Source of the DNA: Nitrospiraceae bacterium
GTDB lineage: Bacteria; Nitrospirota; Nitrospiria; Nitrospirales; Nitrospiraceae
DNA length: 45,673 nt
NCBI GenBank assembly: GCA_919902505.1
Contig: CAKKRE010000008.1
Span: 1-45,673, forward strand
Reading direction: 5' to 3'
Every line of letters starts with the position of its first letter. The stretch's first letter is position 1. This document shows positions 16,257 to 24,866 of the stretch, one piece after another. Position numbers and translations under genes: made by a program. Under the pieces are notes generated by a model. The model was not told where the DNA came from and did no database searches. It worked only from the letters and a program-made list of their open reading frames with translations.

Positions 16257-17150
16257 ATGGGACGGGCCGGCCGGATCGCACGCGGAATCATGGTCCTTGG
16301 CGGTGGGCTGCTGGTCGCTGCCTGCGGCGATTCATTCAACGACGCCTATTGCGAAGCGAACAACCACCGTAATCAGCAAACCCGCGACCACCTCACCAAC
16401 GTCATCGAACAAAAACGCAATCAGCCCGGGCTCTATCTTGCGCGCGCCCGCTGCCACTATTTTCTCGGCGCCTATGCGCAAGCCGTGCAAGACGCGTCCG
16501 AGGTCGTTCGCCGGCTGCCGAATAAGGCCGAGGCCTATCTCATTCGCGCCAAGGCCGGGAAGATGCTCGGCCGGATTCCGCAGGCGCTTGAGGACTATAG
16601 CGCCGCCATCACACTCCAGCCGACCGCCGAGGCCCACTATGGTCGCGGGTTGACCTACGTGCGGGAATACCAAGGAAAAGATCGCGAAGCCCTGGAGGAT
16701 TTCACCGCCGCCATTCGCCTCGACGGCAAACATGTCGGCGCCTATAAAGTCCGTGCCGAGATCTACAGCCGCCACGAACAGTTTCAGAACGCCCTTGCGG
16801 ATTCGGAGCAGGTGCTCACGCTCGATCCCGCCACGCCCAACGCCTATTGCAACGTCGGCTTTGCCCACTATGCCCTCGGCCATGACGCCGACGGCCGGAA
16901 GTTCCTCACCACCTGCTACCAGAAAGATCCCGATCCTCAGACACGCGGCTATTACGAAACGGAAGTCAACAAGGTGCTGTATGCGCGGAAGCCGAAGCGA
17001 AACTTCGGCGGGAATTACGTCGCTGAAGGCGGGCTGAAGACGCCGTACGATCGGGAAATGGAACGGCAGCAGAATGTCTACGAGAGCCTGCGCAATTCAG
17101 GATTTAACGATCGGGCGGAGGCTTGCCGGGTGGATGGGTCGAAGTGTTGA
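16257..17150 (+). CDS. TPR-repeat lipoprotein
   Basis: 297 aa. Lipobox LLVAAC (Cys 23) after a short signal peptide. Residues 55-215 form about five tetratricopeptide repeats, with typical AYLIRAKAGKMLGRIPQALE and YAQAVQDASEVVRRLPNKAE segments. The last 60 residues are non-repetitive and basic. The protein is probably anchored facing the periplasm as a scaffold. AGGAGG lies six to seven bases before the ATG. No operon partner is evident. Confidence 0.85.
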   Translation: MGRAGRIARGIMVLGGGLLVAACGDSFNDAYCEANNHRNQQTRDHLTNVIEQKRNQPGLYLARARCHYFLGAYAQAVQDASEVVRRLPNKAEAYLIRAKAGKMLGRIPQALEDYSAAITLQPTAEAHYGRGLTYVREYQGKDREALEDFTAAIRLDGKHVGAYKVRAEIYSRHEQFQNALADSEQVLTLDPATPNAYCNVGFAHYALGHDADGRKFLTTCYQKDPDPQTRGYYETEVNKVLYARKPKRNFGGNYVAEGGLKTPYDREMERQQNVYESLRNSGFNDRAEACRVDGSKC

Positions 17151-17197
17151 AAGAGGGGCGGGGTGGCGTGGGGTAAGTGGAAGGAGCATTGGATTTT

Positions 17198-17240
17198 GAC
17201 GCGCGGCCTCGGAAGGCCCTCGTTGGACGACGCGCACTGG
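17198..17240. repeat. 42-bp palindromic repeat block, copy 1
   Basis: Begins ACGCGCGGCCTCGGAAGGCC and continues through CTCGTTGGACGACGCGC. It recurs at 45631-45673 with three mismatches. It holds nested palindromes (GGCCT..AGGCC, GCGCG/CGCGC), as in REP-type elements. This copy lies between the TPR lipoprotein gene and the restriction enzyme gene, at the edge of the lower-GC island. Confidence 0.75.
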
Positions 17241-17382
17241 GAGACCCGCAAGGTCACCCCTGAGGTTAAGTGCGGTGAAGCCGTGAGAGTTGAGATAATT
17301 CTTGCCGGATTTCGGTCGAGAGTAGGTGAGAGATTTATTACAACAGATTTCCGACCCGGTCGAATTTCATCGGGCGGTATAG

Positions 17383-18147
17383 CTAGGTGCTACGGCTGCC
17401 GAGGAAGGTGACGACGTGGCCTCTCAGTGCAGCCACGAACCGCTGAAAGTTAAGGTCATCCGCTGGCTGCGTGAGTTTGGTCGCCCGTGAGTTTGTGGCC
17501 ATCATGAAACAGGCTGAGGTATAGAGCCGCTCTAGTACCAATCGTCGACATAGCAGCTCATAGCGCTTGCTATAGGAAACGCCTCGATATCGTCGGTGGA
17601 CCGCTGTATCCTTGAGATGCGATTCTCCCCGAAACTCGGGGTCCACGGAAAAGTATGGTTCTTTATTAGCGACAGGAATTTTGACGTTATCGCGATCCTC
17701 GAGCAGAAACAAGTAGCCCAGAAATGGAGCCGGCGATTTGCCGAACCGACCTTCTCGGAATGCGGTCCAAATATCTTTGGCGCTACCCACCGCTTCCTCT
17801 GAACGGTTGTTCACATTGTTACCGATCGATTTTCCTGCTTGGGACTTGAACTCCATTGCCAGGACCAGTGCCCCGTCGGATACGACAATCAGGTCCCATT
17901 TTTTTGTAGCTCTGAAGTAACCGGGTAGCTCAAGCGCGGTTCGAGTGCGGACATCGACTTTTTTCAGTCCGGCTTCGCAAAGGATGTCCGAAACCAAGAC
18001 TTCCAGGCCACCCATCTGGGTTCCTCCTGTGACTTCACCTCGTGTCCCTGCATCGATTTTCCCTGATTTGACCTGCTTTTCTTTATTTTGCCTTCGGGCG
18101 TTCCAGTAGCTTTGGACGGCGGTTTGCAGTCTCTTGTCAACGTTCAA
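17383..18147 (-). CDS. PaeR7I/XhoI-family type II restriction endonuclease, TTG start
   Basis: 254 aa. It resembles PaeR7I, which cuts CTCGAG. The PD-(D/E)xK site is visible: WDLIVVSDGALVLAMEFKSQ gives Asp85, Glu99 and Lys101. The start is set at TTG 18147: GGAGG stands six bases before it. In-frame upstream ATGs lie deep inside the methyltransferase gene and would add residues unlike the family. Length matches PaeR7I (about 246 aa). It overlaps the methyltransferase stop by 11 bp. The weak start codon should keep nuclease level low relative to the methylase. Base composition is lower in GC than neighbours, suggesting transfer. Confidence 0.88.
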   Translation of the reverse strand: MNVDKRLQTAVQSYWNARRQNKEKQVKSGKIDAGTRGEVTGGTQMGGLEVLVSDILCEAGLKKVDVRTRTALELPGYFRATKKWDLIVVSDGALVLAMEFKSQAGKSIGNNVNNRSEEAVGSAKDIWTAFREGRFGKSPAPFLGYLFLLEDRDNVKIPVANKEPYFSVDPEFRGESHLKDTAVHRRYRGVSYSKRYELLCRRLVLERLYTSACFMMATNSRATKLTQPADDLNFQRFVAALRGHVVTFLGSRST

Positions 18148-19846
18148 GGGCTGCCTCCAGAGTGGCAAAGTTAATCCCATAGATAGCCACAGCCACTTGG
18201 GTTGCGCGGTGCTTGTCACGATGACGGAAGGCGTCTCTCAGTTCATTGGACTGTCTGGCTGTTAAGGTCGTAGGAAGCGGAACTCGAATTCGGCGCAGAT
18301 ACTGGGCTTGAAAGCGTAAGTAGCCGCCTCGCATGCGGATTCCATAAGATTCGATGAAAAACTGTCCGACCTGTGACAGGAGCAATCCACCGAGCACTTC
18401 CAGGTCCCACTCGTCGGACTGAATAAAGTACAGGTTATGGTGCGGATATGTTTCACCCCGATCCAGGACCGGTTCAAGTGTGTTCTTAATATCCGGGATA
18501 TAGAGTTTGTGTGTGCTGGTGAGTGTATGGTTGACGCGGTCGATCGTCTTGTACCACTTGCTGCTGCTCTTCTCTGCAGTGTGACGCTTCTTCAGCGTTG
18601 CCGCATGTTGCTCGTAGTAGGCTTGTAATTTCGGGTAGGCCTTCAAATTGACCAGCCCGTCGTGGTTCCATGGATTCACGAGATAGTGTCCGGACCAACG
18701 CACGGTTCCATCCGACAGGTCTTTCGCGAGTGCAAGCTTTAGCAGACGGGAAGACTCTACCAGCTCCGCGTCTGTTGTGATGAAGACACGGTCGCTTCCG
18801 GTGGCGACACCTATTCCCACTTTGGCATTCAGCTCGAGAGGCGGAAACTGATCTTCCAGTTGCCGGAGGAGCGCCAATTGTTCTGGTGAATGGCATGGCC
18901 AGGGGGCATCCCCTTTAAACCATGTGTTCACCACTGCCCGATGGATACCTTGGGGCAGACTGTCGTGGTTGTTTGTTTGGAGCATCGTGGCCAATAGTTT
19001 TGGCTGAATATTTTCAGCATCCTGATCGGCACGGGCTACAATGGTCGACTGTTGCTCGTTCTGTCGAATTATCGTGATCGCTGGATAGGCATCGACTTCA
19101 TCGTCAAAGGCGTTAGCGTGGTGCATGCTCAAGAGCATCTCGACGCTGTATGCCGAACTGATTAGTCGCCGCAGCTCCGCTCCATATTGGTTTCGCATCC
19201 ATCGATCTGCGCATATAAATGCACATACGCCGCCGCGTTTAAGCTGCCGTAGTGCGGCCTCGAAAAAGGCCACGTAGAGGTCAGCCCGACCACGCATAGT
19301 CGGGTATGCATTGCGGTAGACCGTGGCCGTTTCGTCCGGGATTTCTTCAAGACGTATATAGGGAGGGTTCCCGATAATAAAATCAGCCTGCGTGCTATCA
19401 GGCGCTAGAAGATAGTCCCGGTTCAATACCCACGCCTCAGATAATCGTTTGGCTAGGGGGCGATTCACTCCACGAGTCGTCAGGATCTTTTCGACGACAG
19501 CCCGCGCTCGCGCAGCGCTTGTCTCATCTAATTCGTATGCGATTATGGAAGGTTCACATTCTGATAAAGACCGACCGAGATTCTTGCACGACTCCATCAG
19601 TCGTTCGATCATGGGACCGAGAAATGCGCCATCACCAGTTGCCGGTTCGATGGCCAGGGTATCCACGAGATTTTTGTCCGAGCAGTAGCCGCTCAAATCA
19701 AGCAGTAGTTCCACAACCCATCGTTTTGTATACACGACGCCTTTTGGCTCGACTGCTGGGAAAGAACAAGGGCGTTTGAGCGGCGGGATCAGCTGGAGCT
19801 GGATGCCACGAGTGCCGGTTGCTGAGATGGTTTGGTTGTCCGCCAT
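18137..19846 (-). CDS. N6-adenine DNA methyltransferase of the PaeR7I/XhoI type
   Basis: 569 aa. SAM-binding motif I reads IEPATGDGAFL (about 66-76) and the catalytic motif IV is IIGNPPYIRLEEIP (NPPY 160-163), the gamma-class N6-adenine order. The C-terminal half should hold the target-recognition domain. It would methylate the A of CTCGAG and protect host DNA. ATG 19846 is chosen because GAAGG lies five bases upstream; a TTG four codons before has none. The nuclease gene follows with an 11-bp overlap. At least five CTCGAG sites occur in this window, including one in each of these two genes (17698 and 18833). Confidence 0.92.
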   Translation of the reverse strand: MADNQTISATGTRGIQLQLIPPLKRPCSFPAVEPKGVVYTKRWVVELLLDLSGYCSDKNLVDTLAIEPATGDGAFLGPMIERLMESCKNLGRSLSECEPSIIAYELDETSAARARAVVEKILTTRGVNRPLAKRLSEAWVLNRDYLLAPDSTQADFIIGNPPYIRLEEIPDETATVYRNAYPTMRGRADLYVAFFEAALRQLKRGGVCAFICADRWMRNQYGAELRRLISSAYSVEMLLSMHHANAFDDEVDAYPAITIIRQNEQQSTIVARADQDAENIQPKLLATMLQTNNHDSLPQGIHRAVVNTWFKGDAPWPCHSPEQLALLRQLEDQFPPLELNAKVGIGVATGSDRVFITTDAELVESSRLLKLALAKDLSDGTVRWSGHYLVNPWNHDGLVNLKAYPKLQAYYEQHAATLKKRHTAEKSSSKWYKTIDRVNHTLTSTHKLYIPDIKNTLEPVLDRGETYPHHNLYFIQSDEWDLEVLGGLLLSQVGQFFIESYGIRMRGGYLRFQAQYLRRIRVPLPTTLTARQSNELRDAFRHRDKHRATQVAVAIYGINFATLEAALER

Positions 19847-20140
19847 GCGGGCCTTCAACTCTCCGACGGGGTCAGTGATACAGCAAGCGGTTGATACTAA
19901 CTTGTATGCTGCGATGGTTCAAGATTCACTCACCGGCAGAGGTTTATCTACTCACGTGCGACGCTAGAAAGGAAGGGAGCTAGGAACACTTTTGGAGCAC
20001 ATTGGCTGCAGGCCGTGGTGATGGTGACTGTGGCCGAGAGAATTAGTTTCTTGTTGGAGTAATCTTCATCGACAGCCATAGTTCCCGGTTGACAGTTCTC
20101 CGCAATCATAGGTAGTCTCAAAACATCGGGAGGGTTTGTG

Positions 20141-20437
20141 ATGGCACTTCTTCTCGCGTTTTACCTCATCTTTTCCGCAGTCATTCCCGCATCAGCGTTA
20201 GAGGATTCTCCGGCCACCGCCGAGTTGGTCATGAAGGCCGATGTTTTGTATTGGGAAGAGGGCGAACTGGTCGTGAAAGAATTCTCCGGTCACGAAGAAC
20301 GTCTGAAGGTGACGCCTGAGACCAAAATCGAAGGTGTGGTGGGCGGTCGCTTGAAGACCGGCGACAAGATCGTGGCGCAGATCACCGATGACCGGCGGGC
20401 GCTCTCCATCAAGTTGCAGGTTCCGGACGGCAGGTAG
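20141..20437 (+). CDS. Small secreted protein of unknown function
   Basis: 98 aa. A signal peptide (MALLLAFYLIFSAVIPASAL) precedes a short beta-rich domain with GELVVKEFSGHEERLKVTPETK split over strands, resembling the small secreted proteins that carry an OB-like or SH3-like fold. No family recognised. GGGAGGG stands seven bases before the ATG at 20141; the GTG three bases earlier is not preferred. A copy of the dispersed repeat follows 27 bp after its stop. Confidence 0.72.
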   Translation: MALLLAFYLIFSAVIPASALEDSPATAELVMKADVLYWEEGELVVKEFSGHEERLKVTPETKIEGVVGGRLKTGDKIVAQITDDRRALSIKLQVPDGR

Positions 20438-20463
20438 GGTCCTCCCCTCCGAATGTTCCGATG

Positions 20464-20589
20464 TAGGATGTTCAAAATAGCCGTCCAGCGCGGCCGCAGC
20501 GAATGAAGGGCCGAGGCGTACCCGTGCGGTACGTTGAGGGCCTGAATGATGCGAGAACAAAGCTGGCGGCCATTTTCAACATCCTGCTA
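20464..20589. repeat. TAGCAGG-type dispersed repeat, diverged core copy
   Basis: Left end TAGGATGTTCAAAATAGCCG and right end AACATCCTGCTA form inverted termini over 126 bp. The centre keeps GTCCAGCGCGGCCGCAGCGAA and GATGCGAGAACAAAGCTGGC with several changes from the other copies. The arms have changed in step (TTCAAAAT paired with ATTTTCAA), as if structure is maintained. Its terminal CTA gives the TAG stop of the minus-strand gene at 20587. Confidence 0.78.
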
Positions 20590-21306
20590 ATCGAGGATTG
20601 AGAAGGCGCCGATAAAATACGGCCCCTTCGCCGCCTGCGCGCCTCGGATCCGCACTTCGGTCACATCGAACACCCACCCGCCGACCAGCCAGGGATTGGG
20701 GGCGAGGTTCGACCAGTACCACCAGCTGCCGTTCGATTTCCTGAACCAGAATTGAATCGGCTCGGTGCCGGTGACTCTGATGATCGGCATGTCGAACACC
20801 CGGGGCTGGTGCGTCACCCGGTCTTCCATCCAGATCTTGATCCAGTGATCCTTCCCATGCGTGCCGAGGGTTCTCGGTTCATGAATCCAATCGGCGGCGA
20901 CGCAGTCATCGCCGACGTTCCGTCCAAAGCCTGCGCCGGGCCCGTCGCCGGGATCGACAAAACAGGGGGTGAGCAGACTCGGACTGTCGAAGACCAGGTG
21001 GATGTGGCCATAGGTCATGTCGTCCACGTTGATGTAATTGCCGAAGCAGCGATGGCGGTAGGTCCAGCAAGCCTGGTGGGTGGCCGGGTTGCATGGCTGC
21101 AACTCGCCTGAATTGTCGATGCCGGTAGGGTATCCGAAGTTCCCTCTTGCCTGCCCGTAGATATAGGTCAGCGCAAACGTATTATCGAAGTCGACCACGC
21201 AGTCACCCAGCCAATCGTGGGCTTCGGCCGGTGCGGATGTCGGTAAGAGTCCGCCCAGGATGACGGTTGTGAAGAGCAGCAGCGTGCCGAGTGGTATCCG
21301 CTTCAT
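20587..21306 (-). CDS. Secreted Cys- and Trp-rich protein of unknown function
   Basis: 239 aa. Signal peptide (MKRIPLGTLLLFTTVILGGL, cleavage near APAEA-H). The mature domain has seven cysteines (e.g. GDCVVDF, QPCNP, QACWTYRHRCFG, TPCFVD, DDCVAAD) likely to form disulfides, and many aromatic residues towards the C-terminus (FWFRKSNGSWWYW). Probably periplasmic or surface-exposed. I recognise no family. AAGGAAAGG precedes the ATG. The TAG stop is made by the repeat at 20464-20589. Confidence 0.75.
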   Translation of the reverse strand: MKRIPLGTLLLFTTVILGGLLPTSAPAEAHDWLGDCVVDFDNTFALTYIYGQARGNFGYPTGIDNSGELQPCNPATHQACWTYRHRCFGNYINVDDMTYGHIHLVFDSPSLLTPCFVDPGDGPGAGFGRNVGDDCVAADWIHEPRTLGTHGKDHWIKIWMEDRVTHQPRVFDMPIIRVTGTEPIQFWFRKSNGSWWYWSNLAPNPWLVGGWVFDVTEVRIRGAQAAKGPYFIGAFSILD

Positions 21307-21346
21307 GGTCCTTTCCTTTCTCGCTCAGGTCGGGCGCCGTTCACGG

Positions 21347-21691
21347 TCACTTTCCGGTGGCGTCTCGCAATCGTTGAAACGCCTGCTCGCGCTCGGCTTC
21401 CGGCAGAAGCAGGGCCGCATGGTGATACCGATCCACCAAATGCTGCTTCTGCCGAAAGTGTGTGGCTTGGGTAATTTGGGTAAGCAACCCGTTCAAATCG
21501 ATAGGCCCGGAGGGATTCTGGTGATGCATCGACGATTCCGCCAACATGGCGCGGACTTCATCATCGCTCGCCTCTCGGGGGCCTCGCGCGGTTTGTCCGG
21601 CTTCGCCGAGCGGCCCTCCCGGTACGAATTGGTGAGGCGGAGGTGGAACACATCCGTAAAGAAGCAGCATCAGCAGGGTGATCCGGCGCAT
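21347..21691 (-). CDS. Small lipoprotein of unknown function
   Basis: 114 aa. Short signal peptide with lipobox LLLYGC (about Cys 13), then a proline-rich linker and a helical C-terminal region with RYHHAALLLPEAEREQAFQR. No family recognised. The ATG at 21691 is set by AGGAGGG four bases upstream; the longer in-frame extension is out of keeping with a lipoprotein. It lies about 40 bp after the secreted Cys-rich gene's start on the same strand and may be transcribed with it. Confidence 0.7.
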   Translation of the reverse strand: MRRITLLMLLLYGCVPPPPHQFVPGGPLGEAGQTARGPREASDDEVRAMLAESSMHHQNPSGPIDLNGLLTQITQATHFRQKQHLVDRYHHAALLLPEAEREQAFQRLRDATGK

Positions 21692-22060
21692 CGTTCCCTC
21701 CTTGTCTTCTGCTGTCGATCCTGGAAGCGCGGCCAACAGGCTCGCCCGGTAGGAGAGTCGGCCGACAGCGATAGAGGACGCAAACTTTGCGCCATGGAAG
21801 TTGGACGGAGCCTCTGCGCGTAATAACAATCGCTTGGGTACAGCGGCTGAACGTGCTGGATTTGTGTGAGGCTGGGGCGGTATCGCATCGGATACAGCTC
21901 CGTATCCCATCCGATACCACTACGTAGATGTGCGCGGGAAGGCGAGGCGGGTTCCTATCGTGGACTGGTTATGGGTGATGAATCAGGACTTGCTGAGAAC
22001 CGAGGCCGGTTGGCGGCTCGGTTGGATGGCGTTCTGTTCGGCAAGGGTGGAAGTGCGGCG
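21692..22060. other. Intergenic with a two-stem hairpin
   Basis: About 369 bp between the lipoprotein gene and the mini membrane-protein gene. The only clear structure is the hairpin at 21879-21918. A plus-strand frame across 21866-22222 has no binding site or recognisable motif. Confidence 0.5.
21879..21918. promoter_or_regulatory. Double-palindrome hairpin upstream of the lipoprotein gene
   Basis: GGTATCG pairs perfectly with CGATACC (7 bp) and, inside it, GGATAC pairs with GTATCC (6 bp) round an AGCTCC loop, with equal 4-nt internal loops. It gives four alternating GTATC/GATAC half-sites. It could be a tandem operator for the downstream lipoprotein gene or a structured leader/terminator. 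Confidence 0.4.
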
Positions 22061-22189
22061 TTAGCGCCGCCTCCGCACTCGCACGGGCTGCCGCCGCTGG
22101 ATCCAGTCCCAGATGAGGGTGCCGATGATAAGGACGGGAAGCGCCAACAGCCAGACATACCAACTTGTCCAGAGTGCGGGGTCGTGCAT
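22061..22189 (-). CDS. 42-aa single-pass membrane protein
   Basis: A micro-protein: a short N-terminal stretch, one hydrophobic helix (about residues 10-29, WYVWLLALPVLIIGTLIWDW) and a strongly basic tail (QRRQPVRVRRRR). GGAGG stands seven bases before the ATG at 22189, which is the main reason to call it. A longer in-frame extension has no binding site. Function unknown; such proteins often bind larger membrane complexes. Confidence 0.62.
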   Translation of the reverse strand: MHDPALWTSWYVWLLALPVLIIGTLIWDWIQRRQPVRVRRRR

Positions 22190-22616
22190 GATCGTTCCTC
22201 CAGTGTGTCTGGCAGGGGATAGAGCAAGCACCATACCATCGTTCATTGTTCCGAGGGATTGCGCGGCAGACAGCCAAACCTTCGGCTATTCGCACGGATA
22301 GGATACAGGAGGGGCAGCTCCCTCTGTCGCAAAGCGCGCCAGGTAAATTTTGCCGTCGCAAAAACCTCACAACGCGTGATGCAGTTCCCACAGGTGTTGG
22401 ATTGAGGCGGGGAGCAACCAGTCACGGTGGCCACATGTATTGACCCTGCCGAAATTGATGACGTGCGGGGGAGGTGGTTTGTATCGGGCATGCTCCCGGT
22501 GACGGGCTGATTGCCCTATCCGCAAGCGGCTTCTGTAGAACCCCCCTTGTTCACCTCGCTCGCAAAGAGTAGCCTTTTACGAGTCGTTCCCGTGACGATC
22601 GACGGAAGGGCGGGCG
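22190..22616. other. Intergenic, divergent
   Basis: About 427 bp between the mini membrane-protein gene and the FAD monooxygenase gene. Short frames on both strands have no binding sites or motifs. No repeat or hairpin noted. Confidence 0.5.
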
Positions 22617-23840
22617 ATGAGGACTCTTTCCACGCGTTGCTGCATTGCCGGCGGCGGACCAGCCGGGATGATGCTGGGCCTCCTGTTGGCTCGCACCGGG
22701 GTCGACGTTGTCGTGCTGGAGAAACATGCCGACTTTCTTCGTGACTTCCGCGGCGACACGATCCATCCCTCGACGCTCGAAGTCCTGCATGAACTGGGAC
22801 TCTTGGATCGATTCCTTGCCTTGCCTCACCAGAAAGTGTCCCGCATCAACGGACAGTTCGGCGACCTGAGGTTCACCGTCGCCGATTTTTCGTCCCTCTC
22901 CACGCAATGCCGATTTGTGGCGTTCATCCCGCAGTGGGACTTTCTGGCGTTTCTCGCCGGGGAAGGTGCGCGTTATCCGACGTTTCGGTTGATGATGCAG
23001 GCTGAGGTGATCGACCTCATCACAAGGGGAGACCATGCCATCGGGATGCGCGTGTTGACTCCGGAGGGTCCGTTGGAGGTGCATGCCGCTGTGGTGGTGG
23101 GCGCGGATGGGCGGCATTCTGTCGTGCGCGCCAGGGCAGGCTTGGCAGTGGAGGAGTTCGGGGCGCCGATGGATGTGTTGTGGTTCCGGCTCTCGCGGCG
23201 ATCAGGTGATCCGGCAGACCCGATCGGCCGATTCGAACGGGGGCGCATCTTCATTATGTTGAATCGCGGCGACTATTGGCAGTGCGGGTTTGTCATCGCC
23301 AAAGGCACGTACACTCAGCTTCAGGTAAAGGGGTTGGCAGCGTTTCGTGAACGCGTGGCGGGGCTGGCGCCGTTCGCGGCCGATCGGGTCGGCGAGATAC
23401 AGGAATGGGAACTCATCAAATTGCTCACCGTGCAGGTCGATCGGTTGCAGCAGTGGTCGCGGCCTGGTCTGCTCTGTATCGGTGACGCGGCGCATGCCAT
23501 GTCGCCTGTCGGGGGTGTCGGGATTAATCTCGCCGTTCAGGATGCCGTGGCGGCGGCGAATCTCTTGGCCGCTCCGCTGCGTGAGGGGCGGTTGACGTTC
23601 GCCCATCTCCGTCAGGTGCAGCAACGGCGTGATTGGCCGACCCGAATGACGCAGCGCCTGCAGCTGTTCATGCAGGATCGCGTCATCAAGCCGGTGCTGG
23701 GGGAGGCGGGGCCGCTGCATCCTCCGCTGCCATTACGCCTCTTGGCCCGGTTTCCCTCCTTGCAGCGCATTCCCGCCCGTCTCATCGGGATCGGGTTTCG
23801 ACCCGAACATGTGCGAATTCCCCTCGCATCGAATGCATGA
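22617..23840 (+). CDS. FAD-dependent aromatic-ring-type monooxygenase (PHBH/UbiH superfamily)
   Basis: 407 aa. The dinucleotide site CIAGGGPAGMMLGLLLARTG (about 9-28), the second FAD motif CIGDAAHAMSPVGGVGIN (about 285-302), and the mid-protein VVVGADGRHSVVR (the DG motif) are all present in the usual order of class A flavin monooxygenases. It would use NAD(P)H and O2 to hydroxylate a small, possibly aromatic, substrate. A GGAAGGGCGG stretch lies just before the ATG. Convergent with the AEC transporter gene with about 14 bp between. Confidence 0.9.
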   Translation: MRTLSTRCCIAGGGPAGMMLGLLLARTGVDVVVLEKHADFLRDFRGDTIHPSTLEVLHELGLLDRFLALPHQKVSRINGQFGDLRFTVADFSSLSTQCRFVAFIPQWDFLAFLAGEGARYPTFRLMMQAEVIDLITRGDHAIGMRVLTPEGPLEVHAAVVVGADGRHSVVRARAGLAVEEFGAPMDVLWFRLSRRSGDPADPIGRFERGRIFIMLNRGDYWQCGFVIAKGTYTQLQVKGLAAFRERVAGLAPFAADRVGEIQEWELIKLLTVQVDRLQQWSRPGLLCIGDAAHAMSPVGGVGINLAVQDAVAAANLLAAPLREGRLTFAHLRQVQQRRDWPTRMTQRLQLFMQDRVIKPVLGEAGPLHPPLPLRLLARFPSLQRIPARLIGIGFRPEHVRIPLASNA

Positions 23841-23854
23841 ATGGGGGGCGGTTG

Positions 23855-24769
23855 CTACCTCAGCAGCAACAGCACCAGCTGTGGCAGCCATGGCAGCAAC
23901 GCCACGCCGACGCAGATCGACAGGGCGACAATCGACGTGACGAGGTCTTCGTCCAATCCTGTGTCGGTTGCGAAAATGACCGCCGTGACAGCGGACGGCA
24001 TGGCGGCGACGAGGATGACGATCGCCCGTTCCATACCAGTGAGGTCCAATAGGAATGCGGCTCCGAAGCCCAGGAGCAGCCCGCCGCCCATGCGCACGAG
24101 CACGCCCAGTAGCGCCAAGGCCAACGCGCGGCGCACCACGGAGAAACTGATCGACAGGCCCAGCACCAAGCTCGCCAGGGGTGTTGTGGTGAGGTGAACG
24201 GGCGTGAGTCCCTCGCGCAACCAGGTGGGAAGAGGGAGCCCGAACAGGGAGAGCGTGAGGCTGATGCAGAGCGCCCAGAGCGGCGGAGACGACACAAACC
24301 GCAGCATGGCTGATCGAGCGGTGGCGCTCCTCGCCCCGTGCCAGACCGCCAGCCCATAAATCACCGTGAGTGTCAGCGTCGTTTGTCCCAGGTCGAACAG
24401 GATCGCCTGCGCCAGTCCCTTGTCACCGAGGGTTGCGAGGACGACGGGATAGGCGAAATAGACCGAGTTGATACAGCCGGTGGCCAGGAGGAATCCTCCT
24501 TGCGTGGTGCGGGGAAGCTGCAGTAGGCGGGCGAGTTGCCAGGAACAGAGTAGCATCGGGACGGTCACGACGCAGGCGGCCAACGGGAGCTTCCAGGCAG
24601 TGGGTGCAAATGCCACTCGATCCAAAGACACCAGGATGGTCGCCGGCAGGCTGATCGAAAAGACCACAAAGGCTAGACGTTCCGCATGGATTTTCCCGAG
24701 CAGGCCGGACGACCGGAGCAGCGCACCGAGCAAGAAGATGGCGATGAAGGCTTGGAGGGTGGCGGGCAT
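23855..24769 (-). CDS. AEC family transporter (auxin efflux carrier-like permease)
   Basis: 304 aa, about ten TM helices. The AEC pattern is visible at the start (LQAFIAIFLLGALLRSSGLL), and in CINSVYFAYPVVLATLGDKG and at the C-terminal repeat (VAAMPSAVTAVIFATD), whose residues line the transport crossover in this fold. Substrate probably a small carboxylate or similar, not determinable. The start is taken at 24769 where the family begins; an ATG at 24811 adds a short N-terminal extension. Neither has a good Shine-Dalgarno. Divergent from the MFS gene. Confidence 0.87.
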   Translation of the reverse strand: MPATLQAFIAIFLLGALLRSSGLLGKIHAERLAFVVFSISLPATILVSLDRVAFAPTAWKLPLAACVVTVPMLLCSWQLARLLQLPRTTQGGFLLATGCINSVYFAYPVVLATLGDKGLAQAILFDLGQTTLTLTVIYGLAVWHGARSATARSAMLRFVSSPPLWALCISLTLSLFGLPLPTWLREGLTPVHLTTTPLASLVLGLSISFSVVRRALALALLGVLVRMGGGLLLGFGAAFLLDLTGMERAIVILVAAMPSAVTAVIFATDTGLDEDLVTSIVALSICVGVALLPWLPQLVLLLLR

Positions 24770-24866
24770 CGCGGGAGGGTAGCAGAAAACCCGTTCGAAG
24801 AGGAGGCGCATCGTCCGACTGATCCCGGCGTCTTTTTCTATGCGCCTGGACGGCGGGCCTGCTACC

